Both the position numbers and the translations under genes were made by a program. From a virus: 64,000 nucleotides of DNA. The notes beneath the pieces were generated by a model, which was given only the letters and a program-made list of their open reading frames with translations, searched no databases and was not told the origin of the DNA. The stretch is from positions 1 to 64,000 of the IMG/VR virus record IMGVR_UViG_3300046787_000129. One strand, 5' to 3'. Every line of letters begins with the position of its first letter. The first letter of the stretch is position 1. Shown one piece after another: positions 46,726 through 57,088 of the stretch.

Positions 46726-47399
46726 TACTAGAGCTTGATTCAAAACAGTTTATGCGTGACATGAATAATCTCATGCAGTATTCTGTTGGGTTTCTTAATG
46801 GCGTAGAAAAGGGCAAACCTGCTTTTTTGGACAACCTGGGTAGAACAGCTATCGAAGCACTCAAGGAGTTTGTGGACTCAAACGCCAGGGTAGATCCAGA
46901 GATGCTGGCTCACGTGTATGAGTGGTATCAGGTTGGAAGCCCAGAGGCAAGACTATACGATGTAGCCTATACGGTAAATAATACTTTTGGTTTAAGTCTG
47001 CAGTCTACCTTTAGACAGTCTACTACAGTCAAGAATGGATCTAATGAGCCGTTCTACGACAAGGCAAGAATAATGGAAGATGGTATTCCAGTAACTATTC
47101 GTCCAAAGAAGTCTGGAGTCCTAGCTTTTGAGGATAACGGAGAAATGGTTTTTACAAAGTCTCCAGTCAGGATAGAGAATCCTGGAGGGGCTATGGCACA
47201 GGGTGGATACGAAAAGGTATTCAGAATATTCTTTGAGAGATACTTCACCCAGTCATTTATGGTGTCTTCTGGAATCTTTTCTCATCTACAGAATCCTGTA
47301 GACTATAAGAGCAACCTTCAGGCTGGCAAGACTGGCGGCAAATCAACAGGTTTCAGAACGGGATATCAATGGATATCTAGAGGAGGACTATTACAATAA
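46722..47399 (+). CDS. Neck / tail completion protein (225 aa), TTG start
   Basis: Opens with TTG overlapping the upstream stop by 4 nt. N-terminal helices (FMRDMNNLMQYSVGFLNGVEKGK) then a beta domain, the layout of HK97-gp10-like tail completion proteins. Confidence 0.7.
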   Translation: MILELDSKQFMRDMNNLMQYSVGFLNGVEKGKPAFLDNLGRTAIEALKEFVDSNARVDPEMLAHVYEWYQVGSPEARLYDVAYTVNNTFGLSLQSTFRQSTTVKNGSNEPFYDKARIMEDGIPVTIRPKKSGVLAFEDNGEMVFTKSPVRIENPGGAMAQGGYEKVFRIFFERYFTQSFMVSSGIFSHLQNPVDYKSNLQAGKTGGKSTGFRTGYQWISRGGLLQ

Positions 47400-48007
47400 T
47401 GGCCATATATCACCCACCAAGCTTTATCAATGCATACCTACAGGATAAGGTAGCATATTTTCACGGATTCGGAATGCCGTTTTTCCCTACAATGCCAACA
47501 GACCTACAGGCAGCCACTGATGGATTCTCCTACAGCAAGCTAACTGGTAGCGACGTAGAACAGAAGTATTACTTCAACGGTGCAGCAGCAATCTATGACA
47601 GAATGTTTAAGATGAGAAGAACTGCCTTCCCATACATCAAGTGCGAGCAAGTTCTATACTACATGTACTCTATAAACGAGACTGCAGTATCAACCCTGAT
47701 TGAGGCAACGCAAAGCATTCACGATCTTCTAGACAGAGGGGATGACTCTGCAAAGGACATCAATGCATGGATTCAGTCTCTCTATATTTCTCAGGGCAGA
47801 CGTAAGATAGATGTTCCAGACATTGTTACTGGAGTTACAGAGAATAAGAAGGTTGTAACCCTTAATGGACAAGACATGCTTCTTCCATACTTCCATGACA
47901 TCAAGGTCTATCAGCTACAGGAAACAAGAGACATTATTGACTTTGCTACAGCAAGAACTTATGCTGGGAATAAAATAATTGTCGATTACGACTGGCACAA
48001 ATCATAA
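47399..48007 (+). CDS. Tail terminator protein (202 aa)
   Basis: Lies between the neck gene and the tail tube gene, the usual tail terminator slot, and has mixed alpha/beta content (FKMRRTAFPYIKCEQVLYYMYS). Family by position rather than by strong motif. Confidence 0.6.
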   Translation: MAIYHPPSFINAYLQDKVAYFHGFGMPFFPTMPTDLQAATDGFSYSKLTGSDVEQKYYFNGAAAIYDRMFKMRRTAFPYIKCEQVLYYMYSINETAVSTLIEATQSIHDLLDRGDDSAKDINAWIQSLYISQGRRKIDVPDIVTGVTENKKVVTLNGQDMLLPYFHDIKVYQLQETRDIIDFATARTYAGNKIIVDYDWHKS

Positions 48008-48022
48008 ATTCAAAAAGACTGC

Positions 48023-48028
48023 TATACT
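48023..48028 (+). promoter_or_regulatory. Late -10 box
   Basis: TATACT upstream of the tail tube gene, whose ribosome site is AAAGAGGTG. Confidence 0.45.
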
Positions 48029-48082
48029 TATAACGAGGAAACACCCCCATTTTTTATTATCCTAAGAAAGAGGTGAAAAAAT

Positions 48083-48736
48083 ATGGCATATACACGTGGT
48101 AATGATAAGCAGATTATCGTTGGTGCAGCAGCACTATTCACATATGAGCCAGCAACTGGAGACAGCTTCCTAACCGATGCAGACCTACCAGATCTAGTTG
48201 AAGACGTATCTATCAAGGAGACTCTATCATCAGACGCTGACTTCCGTAACGTTGGTTACACATCAAATGGTCTTGAGATTCAGTTCCAGCCTGACTTCGG
48301 TGAAGTTAAGGTTGACCAGTTGCTTGACGTTGCAAAGCTTTACAAGCAGGGCATGAAGGTTAACCTAAAGACAACCTTCGCAGAGGCAACTCTAGAGAAC
48401 CTATTGTTCTCGCTTGCAGGTAAGAGTGCAGACCTAGATACTCCAGGAACTGGTAAGTATGCAGGCAACGATGTTCTAAACCTATCAGCTGGTGACATTG
48501 GAGAATGTCCAGTTGAGCGTGGTCTCGTAGCAGTTGGTCCAGGTACAGGTGACTGTGCAGCTGGTAACTCTATCGAGCGTATCTACGTTGCATACCGTGC
48601 ACTCTCAATTGAGAGCGTTAACGTATCAGCTAAGCGTGACGCAGCAACCGAGTTCGAAGTTTCGTTCCGCTTGCTTCCAAACGGTAACGCTTCATACGGT
48701 AAGATTGTAGACCGTACAATCTCACTAGTTAGCTAA
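48083..48736 (+). CDS. Major tail tube protein (217 aa)
   Basis: Beta-rich throughout, with PDLVEDVSIKETLSSDADFRNVGYTSNG and RDAATEFEVSFRLLPNG, typical of siphoviral tube proteins. It sits after the terminator and before the chaperones. Followed by a strong terminator, as expected for a highly expressed protein. Confidence 0.8.
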   Translation: MAYTRGNDKQIIVGAAALFTYEPATGDSFLTDADLPDLVEDVSIKETLSSDADFRNVGYTSNGLEIQFQPDFGEVKVDQLLDVAKLYKQGMKVNLKTTFAEATLENLLFSLAGKSADLDTPGTGKYAGNDVLNLSAGDIGECPVERGLVAVGPGTGDCAAGNSIERIYVAYRALSIESVNVSAKRDAATEFEVSFRLLPNGNASYGKIVDRTISLVS

Positions 48737-48761
48737 TAACTAAATAATAACTGAATAGAAG

Positions 48762-48800
48762 CCGCTCACCTAGTTTTTCTAGGTGGGCGGTTTTGTTTTA
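48762..48800 (+). terminator. Rho-independent terminator after tail tube gene
   Basis: CCGCTCACCTAG (48762-48773), TTTTT loop, CTAGGTGGGCGG (48779-48790), then TTTTGTTTT. Confidence 0.85.
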
Positions 48801-48803
48801 CTG

Positions 48804-48809
48804 TACAAT
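48804..48809 (+). promoter_or_regulatory. Leaderless late -10 box
   Basis: TACAAT ending 6 nt before ATG 48816; lies at the terminator's T-tract. Confidence 0.55.
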
Positions 48810-48815
48810 AGAGTG

Positions 48816-49526
48816 ATGGCTACTCAAATATACAAAAGCGGAACCGTGACCACACTAGATGGTCAGAGGCTATATCTAACGCCATTAAAGATAAAGTACC
48901 TTAGACAGTTCATGACCGCATATGCAGAAGTTGGCAAAGCCGAGGGGCAGATAGAAGTTCTTTCAGCACTAGCAGAATGTGCACTGATATCAATGCAACA
49001 ATATTGCCCAGATATAAGAACCCTAGAAGACCTAGAGGACAGAATTAATCTCCCAACCATATACAAGATCATAAACATAGCAGGAGGAGTAAGTGCTGAT
49101 CCAAATGAGCCAGTAGATACTTCTGAGGCAAATGATGGAAAATCAGACGAAGCAAAGGGTTCATCTTGGGATGAGTTAGATTTAGCAAAGCTAGAAGCCG
49201 AGGTATTTTTGCTGGGCATATGGAAAGACTATGAAGAGCTAGAAACCTCGCTATCTATGCCAGAACTAGTAGCAACACTGGAGTCAAAGAGAGAGATAGA
49301 CTATCAGGAAAAGAAGTTCCTGGCAGCTATTCAGGGTGTAGACTTGGATGAGAGCACTGGCCAGAAAGATGCTAACCCTCAAAGCAAGTGGGAAGAGATG
49401 AAGGCTAGAGTGTTTAGTGGTGGAGCTGCCACTAACTCAAATGACATAGTTTCCCTGCAGGGGCCTAGTGCTCAAAAGGCAGGGTTTGGAATAGGCATGG
49501 GCCTAGACTACGTAAAACTGGGATAA
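48816..49526 (+). CDS. Tail assembly chaperone, long form (236 aa)
   Basis: Start MATQIYKSG is set by the -10 box 6 nt upstream; a longer frame from 48783 begins in the terminator. Residues 10-85 are clearly related to the whole of 49583 (LTPLKIKYLRQFM, DLEDRINLPTIYKI). The C-terminal part (EAEVFLLGIWKDYEELETSLSMPELVATLE, KFLAAIQGVDLDE) is the segment normally reached by a frameshift in siphophages. So this is the GT-type chaperone encoded directly. Confidence 0.8.
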   Translation: MATQIYKSGTVTTLDGQRLYLTPLKIKYLRQFMTAYAEVGKAEGQIEVLSALAECALISMQQYCPDIRTLEDLEDRINLPTIYKIINIAGGVSADPNEPVDTSEANDGKSDEAKGSSWDELDLAKLEAEVFLLGIWKDYEELETSLSMPELVATLESKREIDYQEKKFLAAIQGVDLDESTGQKDANPQSKWEEMKARVFSGGAATNSNDIVSLQGPSAQKAGFGIGMGLDYVKLG

Positions 49527-49544
49527 AATAATTAAGACCTGTGT

Positions 49545-49550
49545 TATAAT
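49545..49550 (+). promoter_or_regulatory. Late -10 box
   Basis: TATAAT, 32 nt before ATG 49583; AAAGAGAAC is the ribosome site. Confidence 0.5.
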
Positions 49551-49582
49551 TGTATAAACCCGTCGAAAAGAAAGAGAACAAA

Positions 49583-49900
49583 ATGACAACAACAATCAAT
49601 GAAGAGAAGCAGATAGAGCTTTCAAACGGAGCCATTCTAACTGTTCGTCCACTAAAACTATCACTACTTAGACTATTTATGAAGAAGTTCGAATCTCTTT
49701 CAGCAGTAGCCGAAGATAATGACAAGTCACTTGATGTACTCCTAGAGTGCGTAAAGATTGCACTAAAGCAGTACAACCCTGAGCTCGCAGAAGCAAAGGA
49801 CTTGGAAGACATTCTAGACCTTCCTACAGTTTACAAGATTGTTGAAGAGGCTTCAGGCATTAAGCTTGGAGATACAGACCTCCTCAACAGTATTGCATAA
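49583..49900 (+). CDS. Tail assembly chaperone, short form (105 aa)
   Basis: Start MTTTINEEKQI is preferred to a TTG upstream that overlaps the -10 box. VRPLKLSLLRLFMKKF...DLEDILDLPTVYKIVEEASGI aligns with the N-terminal half of 48816. It would be the G-type protein. The stop is only 24 nt before the tape measure. Confidence 0.75.
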   Translation: MTTTINEEKQIELSNGAILTVRPLKLSLLRLFMKKFESLSAVAEDNDKSLDVLLECVKIALKQYNPELAEAKDLEDILDLPTVYKIVEEASGIKLGDTDLLNSIA

Positions 49901-49924
49901 TAATTAAAAAAGAGGTGTTCCTGG

Positions 49925-52900
49925 ATGGCTGATATTCAGTCCAATATTAATGTAAACATTGATACTACAAATGCATTAGCAAGTATCAAGGCTTTACAGT
50001 CACAGATATCAGCCTTCCATACATCTATGGCAAGGGGCGGAGCCCAAGCAACATCTTCGCTTGCCCAGCAACAGCAGAAGCTTCTAGATGGCATTAATGC
50101 AACTGGAAAGTTTTCGGCACAAGTACAAAACATTAAGACTACTACCGAGTCTTTTACCACAGCACTAGAGAAGAACAAGCTCTCTCTAGGACAATACTTT
50201 AAATACTCCGTAGCATCTACCAAGTCATTTGGTAGCATGTTCAAGACAGAGATGAACGTCGTCGAGAAGGTAGCTCGTGAAAGAGTAAAGAGCCTTCAGA
50301 CTCAATACATCAATCTAGGCCGTGATGCAAATGGTGCATTAAAGGCTATATCAATTAGACCGCTTCTTCTTGATCTAGATAACATGCAGACTAAGACTGC
50401 ATTGGCTGCTCAAAAGCAGCAGATCCTCAACCAGTTGCTACACCAGGGATCTACAAATCTTCTAAACTTCGGTAAGAACACTCAGTGGGCTGGTCGTCAG
50501 CTCATGGTTGGTTTTACTATTCCTCTATCTATGGCAGGTACAGCAGCAGCTAAAGCCTACATGGACATGGAAAAGGCTGCTATCAAGATCAAGCGTGTCT
50601 ACGGAGACCTAAATACTAGTGTTAAAGAGACCAACCAGGCTGTAGATGCTATCAAGAGCCTAGCTGCAGAGTATACAAAGTATGGCATTGCAGTAGCTGA
50701 CACCATGGAGATGGCTGCATCTGCAGCTGCTATGGGTAAGACTGGTGCAGACCTTCTTGCACAGGTAAACCAGGCAACTCGCCTAGCCGCTTTGGGTGGG
50801 GTGGAACAAGCTCAGGCCCTAGAGACAACAATCTCTCTAACAAGTGCATTTGGACTATCTACAGAGATGCTTGCATCTAAGATTAACTATCTTAACGCTG
50901 TTGAAAACCAGACCGTAACATCTATCGAAGACCTTACCATTGCCATTCCAAAGGCTGGTCCAGTTGTCAAGCAACTTGGTGGAGACGTAGAGGACCTAGC
51001 ATTCTTCCTAACCGCTATGCGTGAAGGTGGCATTAATGCATCTGAAGGTGCTAACGCACTAAAGTCTGGTCTTGCAGCACTTATCAATCCAACTGGCAAG
51101 GCATCAGAAATGCTTGCTGGATTTGGCATTAATATCAAGGCAATCGTTGAGGGTAACAAGGGTGACCTAAAGAAGACTGTTATTGACTTCGCTACAGCCC
51201 TAAACACCATTGACCCACTAAACCGTGCACGTGCCATTGAGCAAATGTTTGGCAAGTTCCAGTTTGCACGTATCTCTACATTGCTTCAGAACGTAACTGC
51301 CAGCGGTAGCCAAGCATCTAAGGCTCTAGCCCTAGCAAACATGTCTTCAATTCAACTTGCTGCAATGTCACGTAAAGAGTTGGACAGAATTTCTGCATCA
51401 CCAATGTACAAGTTCCAGAAGGCTATTGCAGACCTTCAGGTAAAGATTGCTCCAGTTGGAGAAGCCTTCCTAAAGGCAGTAACTCCAATTATTGGATTTG
51501 TATCTAAGATGCTGGATGGTTTCAATGGAATGAGCGACCAGTTCAAGAACTTCACAGTTATTGGTGTTGCGGTTCTTGGTGGACTTGCTCCAGTACTTCT
51601 AATGGTTGTTGGTCTTGTTGCTAATGGTGCTGCAAACATCCTCAAGTTCCTGACCCAAATAAAGTCATTCTTTAACAAAACTTCTGCAGGACAGAAGGAC
51701 CTAGGTTCAAGCACAAGCTACCTAACTACTGAGCAGATTAAGGCCGAAGCTGTAGCAGCTTCTCTAGACCAGATTCACGGAAAGCTAAAGCAGACATTCA
51801 CTTCTGAAGCAGGAGCAGTTGACTCGCTTACTGGTGCATACCAGAGATACCTAGCCGCTACTGGAAAGTATTCGGCACCAGCAGCAAAGGCTGCCCCAGG
51901 ACTATTTACGCCAGTTGTCAGCAAGGCAAAGGGCTTTGCTACTGGAGGAATGGTTCGAGGCCCAGGCAGCGGTACGTCAGACTCAATCCCTGCAAACCTA
52001 TCTAATGGCGAAGCAGTAATTGATGCAGAAACAGTAGAAAAGAATCCAGCCATCATCGCAGCACTATTTGCTGGTAAGACAATCAGTATTCCTGGATACT
52101 CTAGAAACAACTCTAGAGACATTGCAAGCTCTAGAGATTATGCAAAATTTAGAACATACACCGATGCAACATCTGGATTATCTAGTGGAGCTAACTCGGC
52201 ACTAAACACTGGAACGGCATCACCATCAGATATAGCAAGAGAGTATACTACATCACCTACTAGAATTCAGGGTCCACTAATTGCCGCAGTTGCATCCGAG
52301 CTAACTGGTGCAAACACACAGTCTCAGATAGATCAGGCTATTAAGAATAACCCAGAAATACTTTCATATGCAAAAAGCCTAAGCCTCGGTATCGCTAGTG
52401 AAGTAAGCAAGATAACTGCAAAGACTATGGGGGACCCAGAGTATACTGGTGCAGTAGCTAAGGCAAGGGCAGACATAAAGGCATCTCCAGAGATCGCAGC
52501 CGCATCTGAAAAGTTCTTTACGGAACCAAGCACATATGAAGATGACACAATCGAAAGAAAGCGTTCGAGCGGCAGATATGTCGCCGCTGGCCGTGAAAAG
52601 CTTCGTGCCATGGGGGCAAGATATACCGCACTTTTTAAGAGGGGTATGAGAGTTGCAAAAAACTTAAACGTGGATGAGCCACAGCTAGTAGATCCATCAG
52701 CAGCACACATGACATCTCCAAGAGATATGTCCGTATCTGAAATGGATGAATCTGGAATGATGCTTGGAGAAAATGCCCAAGCAGCCCGTGACCGCAAAGC
52801 AAAGAATGAAAAGCTTGTCTACAAGCAGGGTCAGTCAAAGACAAAGGTAACTGTTCCAGCATCAGCTAGTCAGGCTCAAAAGGATGATGCTCTATCTGCT

Positions 52901-55900
52901 GCTGGAGTAGTCATGGCAGACAAGTCTCTAGAGACTATTGGCTCAGCAGCAAAGTCACGTGCCGCTATCCAGTCTCCATCAAAAGAGATGGCAAAAATTG
53001 GTGAGGATCTTGCTGAAGGTGCTATAGAGGGCATGAAGTCTAAGGCCAAGGAGTCTAAGACCGCTGGGAAAACCATATATGACGCATCAGGCTTAACATC
53101 AGTTAAGGCAGCACTTGCTTCAGGACCAAAGATGCTTGGCCCAGCAGGTGCAGCTCAGGTGGATAGCTATCCGTCTCCAAAGACTCAGTCTGAAAGAGTT
53201 GCCGCCGTCAAGTCTCCTAGAGCTGCTTCACCATTTATGCAAGACGTACGAGCATCAGCTCAAAATGCAATGCCAAGACTACGTGTTGCTAAGCAAGAGT
53301 TCGTAGACGACATGAAGGGTGCCTTTGCCCAACTAAAGAACTTGTTCCGCAATGGCGGAAAGGATATGGTAGATGCTACTAAGTCTGGACTTATCCAGGA
53401 AACTCCTAGACTACGAGTCGCTGGTAAAGAGGCTGGCTTTGACTATGTAACTGCTCTAAAGGGCGGTAACGGTTCAATCGCTGCTGTAGTAACTGCAGGA
53501 AATCAAAAGATCGTATCTGCAGCACTAAAGGAATACTCTGAGGGTGGATTTAGAATTGCAGGAGCAGTTAGCCTTGGACTAGATAAGGGCATTGCTGGCT
53601 CTGTCGCAAAGGGTATTATTGCAGGAGAAAAGCTAGCAGACTCAGTTACCGACGGAGTAATAAAGAGAAGCAGAAAGCAAAAGAACCTTCCTATGGGCTC
53701 ACAAGGCCCACTAGAGGAAGGTGGAACTAGAGGCAATGTATTCCAGCGAGCAAAGGCATCAGCCGCTGAGAAGGCTTCTGCAGCCAAAGCAGGGTATAAC
53801 AAGCTTAATAGCAAGATCAACATATCATCCGATGGCTCTGGAACTTTTGCAAAGGTAGGAGCCGCAGCAACGACTGCTGCATTTGCTCTATCTGGAATGC
53901 CAGGACCTATTGGTGAAACTGTTAGCAAACTTCTTCCTTTTATGGGAATCATGACAGCTGTCTCTGGAATAATGTCAATGTTTAATTTGCAGGTGGTTAA
54001 TGGAGCAATTGCTCTAGGAGCCTTCTCACTTCCAATCATACCTCTGACTGCAGCCATTGCAGGCCTAGCTATAGTCATTGCTGGAGTTATCTGGTGGATG
54101 AATGCTGTTAATGATGCAAAGAAGGAAGAGCTTGCTCAGATAAACAATACTACCACTGCTCAGAAGAACGCTGCTAAGTCAATTGCAGAGCTTGGAAAGC
54201 TTGCTGGAATAACTCCAGGACAAAGTCGTGGGGAAATAGCAAAGACCGCACTTGCCGCAGGTATTGGTACAAAGCAAGCCAGCGATGTAAATATACTTCT
54301 AGAGAGCGAAGAGTTCAAAGATCCAGAGTCAGCCATCAACAAGATGATTAGTGGAATCAAGGGAATGTCTAATGTAGCAGCAAAGGACTTCCTTGCTACA
54401 TATGCAAACCAGTTAAAGGGATTCGGATTTGACGATAAGACTATTGAATCAATTCTAAATGCTATTAAAATTAAGGCTAACAAGACAGACTTGAAGCTCG
54501 ACTTTGCAAGCGTCGATATTAACACAAAGAAGGGGCAGGCCCAGGTATCAGAGGGAATCAAGAATGCCCTTGCTGGTGTTTCAGACCAAGACGCAAAAGA
54601 TGTTGCAGCAAAAAAGTCAGTCGCAGCTAATCCAGTAATTGGTCAGGATGGAAATGGCAATGACATATATCTATCAGACATTAAAAAGAATAGGGCTAAA
54701 AATGCTGCAATAGTTGAGGACCCAACCAAAAAGGGTACAGCTGAATACGATGCAGCCAAAAAGCAACTTGCTGAGCAAGACAAAACAATAGCGGCTCAAA
54801 AAGTCATTGCCGATAACAGCATGAAGGTAATAAACAAAGACACGAAAGTTGCTAAAACTAATGCTGCACTAAAAGAAGGTGCTACAGCAGTTACAACAAC
54901 TATCGATAGTGCACTGTCTCAGTTTAGTGCCAAGACAATGACAAAGGCAAACTTTGATAAAACTATCAAAGCAACTATTGCTGGACTTAAGTCTGGCAAG
55001 GCAGCAGCAGCAACTATGGGTGCAGCACTCAAGGGCCTTGGCCCTGCCGCAACCGCAGGTGGTAGCAAGATCGCTGGACTTACGGCTAAAACTCTTGCAA
55101 ATGGAACAGCCTTTGATACTACTAAGGCACAGGTAGAGCTTTACGCCATTGTAGCTGGAAACCCAGAAATTGGTGACAAGCTATTACAGGATATTGCAAA
55201 GATTGACACCACAGCTGCAGGTGCAGCACAGCAGATACAAAATCTTATAAACGTTGCCAAGGGTGGAAGCATTAGCACATCTGCAGGGGTCACAAATCCA
55301 GAGATCGTCACCGACACTACAGGCGGAGGAGACGGAGGCTCTGATCCAGCACAACTCCTAAAGGATACCAAGGCTGCTGTCCAGTCAAACATCATGAGCA
55401 TCAACCTTATGAAGAAGGGTTACAATGCAGAGTTCATAGCCTCTATTGCTGGTGCCGATGCTGCAACTCAAAAATACTACACAACTATGAAGAATGGCAT
55501 TCCAGTTCTAAATGCCCAGGGTCGTGCACTTCTAGCTGCATATAACACCAAGGCTATCAGCGACTTCCTAATTGCTCAAAAGCAATTGGTTGCTGGAGCA
55601 GCTATGGAGCTTTCTGCGAGAAAGACCCTGTCTGCAGCAGGACTAGATGAAGAAACTGTTAAGGAGATGGCTGCCCGTGCAGACGTCCAGGCAGCTCTAG
55701 CAGCCGCAAAGGCAGCGGTAGGCAAGAATGCACAGGCGAAGGCTATCAAGAGCGTAGTTGACGGTCTAAAGGCAGAGAAGGCAGCAGCAGATAGTCTATC
55801 AACAACAGTAGCACAAGACAAGTTCCAGAAGACGTACGATACTGGAACTAAGTATCTAGACATTCAGTCATCAATCATCAACAACGATTTTGAGAGAAAC

Positions 55901-57088
55901 GAAGCAAACAAGAAGAACGCAGACGCTATACTAAAGGCTAACCAGGAAATTCAGGACCTACAGACTGGTGCTGGAAAGACTACTGGTTTGAACCAGTACA
56001 CAAGCGGCCTAAGCAAGCTTCAGTTTGCAGAAGATGCCATTAACAAGAGATACGACGAACGTGCCAAGGCTCTTGACAAGGTTGCTACAATTAATCAAAG
56101 AATTAATGAGCAGCAAAAGGGTCAGTTATCTCTTGCCCAGGCTTTGGCTTCTGGGGATATAGCTGCAGCTGCCCAAGCAGCAGAAAACATGAATGCTCAA
56201 AATGCAACAGCTGCCATGGCAGATCAGAAGACAAACCTTGATGCAGCTAAGCAAAAAGAGCTTGATAAGCAGGTAGTCAATGTAAACGGCAAGCTTATGA
56301 CTAGAAAAGAAATTGATGAAGCCTCTAAGGTAATTCAGGAAAGAATTCTAGACATACAGATTAAGCAGCTAGATCCTGCACAGACTGCTCTAGACCTTGC
56401 TACACGTGCAAGAGACAAGAGCCTAAAGGCACTAACTGACCAGAAGGCAGATTGGGATGCTTGGAAGCTAAGTGTCGAGGCAGCAACTACAAGCTTGGCC
56501 AAGTACAACAAGGCTCTCGCAGATGCTGGGCCACAGGCCAAGAATGCGGAAGCAGAAGCCAAGGGGCTTACGGCTACAAAGGCACCAACAACTGCTCCTG
56601 GTCCAGGATCTCCAGCACTGTACAAGAGCTGGAAGGCCGCAGGATCTCCAGATCCAAAGAGATCACCAGACTCATTCTCTAAGTGGGCAGACTCAACCAT
56701 AATCTACAAGTCTATGGGTGGAATGATTCCTAACTACTATGCTGCTGGAGGTTTTGCAAAGGGGACAGACACTGTTCCAGCCATGCTTACTCCAGGCGAG
56801 TTTGTTGTTCGCAAGTTTGCGGTAGACAACTTCGGTGTAGATAAGCTAAATGCCATTAACTCTGGACAGTCTATCGGCACCGATACAGGTAACATACTGA
56901 CTGCTGTAACCTCTAACACTGGGGTATCAACAAGTTCTTCTGCATACACCGACGCTTCAGTGTATAATTATAATGTCAATGTAAATGTTAAGACAGACTC
57001 TAACCCAGACCAGATTGCAAGTGCTGTGGTTACAAGGATTAACCAGGCATCTGGACAGAATATAAGAGGAAACAGATTCTATGGCTAG
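49925..57088 (+). CDS. Tape measure protein (2387 aa)
   Basis: The largest gene. The N-terminal third contains a TP901-type tape measure domain (MEKAAIKIKRVYGDL, ATRLAALGGVEQAQALETTISLTSAFGLS, EMAASAAAMGKTGADLL). Membrane-like segments lie near residues 540-570 and 1355-1395. Two FATGGMVRG / YAAGGFAKGTDTVPAMLTPGEFVV motifs bracket Ala/Lys-rich repeats. At about 1.5 angstrom per residue it predicts a tail near 350 nm. RBS AAAGAGGTG. Confidence 0.92.
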   Translation: MADIQSNINVNIDTTNALASIKALQSQISAFHTSMARGGAQATSSLAQQQQKLLDGINATGKFSAQVQNIKTTTESFTTALEKNKLSLGQYFKYSVASTKSFGSMFKTEMNVVEKVARERVKSLQTQYINLGRDANGALKAISIRPLLLDLDNMQTKTALAAQKQQILNQLLHQGSTNLLNFGKNTQWAGRQLMVGFTIPLSMAGTAAAKAYMDMEKAAIKIKRVYGDLNTSVKETNQAVDAIKSLAAEYTKYGIAVADTMEMAASAAAMGKTGADLLAQVNQATRLAALGGVEQAQALETTISLTSAFGLSTEMLASKINYLNAVENQTVTSIEDLTIAIPKAGPVVKQLGGDVEDLAFFLTAMREGGINASEGANALKSGLAALINPTGKASEMLAGFGINIKAIVEGNKGDLKKTVIDFATALNTIDPLNRARAIEQMFGKFQFARISTLLQNVTASGSQASKALALANMSSIQLAAMSRKELDRISASPMYKFQKAIADLQVKIAPVGEAFLKAVTPIIGFVSKMLDGFNGMSDQFKNFTVIGVAVLGGLAPVLLMVVGLVANGAANILKFLTQIKSFFNKTSAGQKDLGSSTSYLTTEQIKAEAVAASLDQIHGKLKQTFTSEAGAVDSLTGAYQRYLAATGKYSAPAAKAAPGLFTPVVSKAKGFATGGMVRGPGSGTSDSIPANLSNGEAVIDAETVEKNPAIIAALFAGKTISIPGYSRNNSRDIASSRDYAKFRTYTDATSGLSSGANSALNTGTASPSDIAREYTTSPTRIQGPLIAAVASELTGANTQSQIDQAIKNNPEILSYAKSLSLGIASEVSKITAKTMGDPEYTGAVAKARADIKASPEIAAASEKFFTEPSTYEDDTIERKRSSGRYVAAGREKLRAMGARYTALFKRGMRVAKNLNVDEPQLVDPSAAHMTSPRDMSVSEMDESGMMLGENAQAARDRKAKNEKLVYKQGQSKTKVTVPASASQAQKDDALSAAGVVMADKSLETIGSAAKSRAAIQSPSKEMAKIGEDLAEGAIEGMKSKAKESKTAGKTIYDASGLTSVKAALASGPKMLGPAGAAQVDSYPSPKTQSERVAAVKSPRAASPFMQDVRASAQNAMPRLRVAKQEFVDDMKGAFAQLKNLFRNGGKDMVDATKSGLIQETPRLRVAGKEAGFDYVTALKGGNGSIAAVVTAGNQKIVSAALKEYSEGGFRIAGAVSLGLDKGIAGSVAKGIIAGEKLADSVTDGVIKRSRKQKNLPMGSQGPLEEGGTRGNVFQRAKASAAEKASAAKAGYNKLNSKINISSDGSGTFAKVGAAATTAAFALSGMPGPIGETVSKLLPFMGIMTAVSGIMSMFNLQVVNGAIALGAFSLPIIPLTAAIAGLAIVIAGVIWWMNAVNDAKKEELAQINNTTTAQKNAAKSIAELGKLAGITPGQSRGEIAKTALAAGIGTKQASDVNILLESEEFKDPESAINKMISGIKGMSNVAAKDFLATYANQLKGFGFDDKTIESILNAIKIKANKTDLKLDFASVDINTKKGQAQVSEGIKNALAGVSDQDAKDVAAKKSVAANPVIGQDGNGNDIYLSDIKKNRAKNAAIVEDPTKKGTAEYDAAKKQLAEQDKTIAAQKVIADNSMKVINKDTKVAKTNAALKEGATAVTTTIDSALSQFSAKTMTKANFDKTIKATIAGLKSGKAAAATMGAALKGLGPAATAGGSKIAGLTAKTLANGTAFDTTKAQVELYAIVAGNPEIGDKLLQDIAKIDTTAAGAAQQIQNLINVAKGGSISTSAGVTNPEIVTDTTGGGDGGSDPAQLLKDTKAAVQSNIMSINLMKKGYNAEFIASIAGADAATQKYYTTMKNGIPVLNAQGRALLAAYNTKAISDFLIAQKQLVAGAAMELSARKTLSAAGLDEETVKEMAARADVQAALAAAKAAVGKNAQAKAIKSVVDGLKAEKAAADSLSTTVAQDKFQKTYDTGTKYLDIQSSIINNDFERNEANKKNADAILKANQEIQDLQTGAGKTTGLNQYTSGLSKLQFAEDAINKRYDERAKALDKVATINQRINEQQKGQLSLAQALASGDIAAAAQAAENMNAQNATAAMADQKTNLDAAKQKELDKQVVNVNGKLMTRKEIDEASKVIQERILDIQIKQLDPAQTALDLATRARDKSLKALTDQKADWDAWKLSVEAATTSLAKYNKALADAGPQAKNAEAEAKGLTATKAPTTAPGPGSPALYKSWKAAGSPDPKRSPDSFSKWADSTIIYKSMGGMIPNYYAAGGFAKGTDTVPAMLTPGEFVVRKFAVDNFGVDKLNAINSGQSIGTDTGNILTAVTSNTGVSTSSSAYTDASVYNYNVNVNVKTDSNPDQIASAVVTRINQASGQNIRGNRFYG

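Noticed and set aside
48816-49925. Programmed frameshift between chaperone genes
   Set aside because: The two chaperones are complete separate frames in paralogous form and no slippery site before 49900 was evident.
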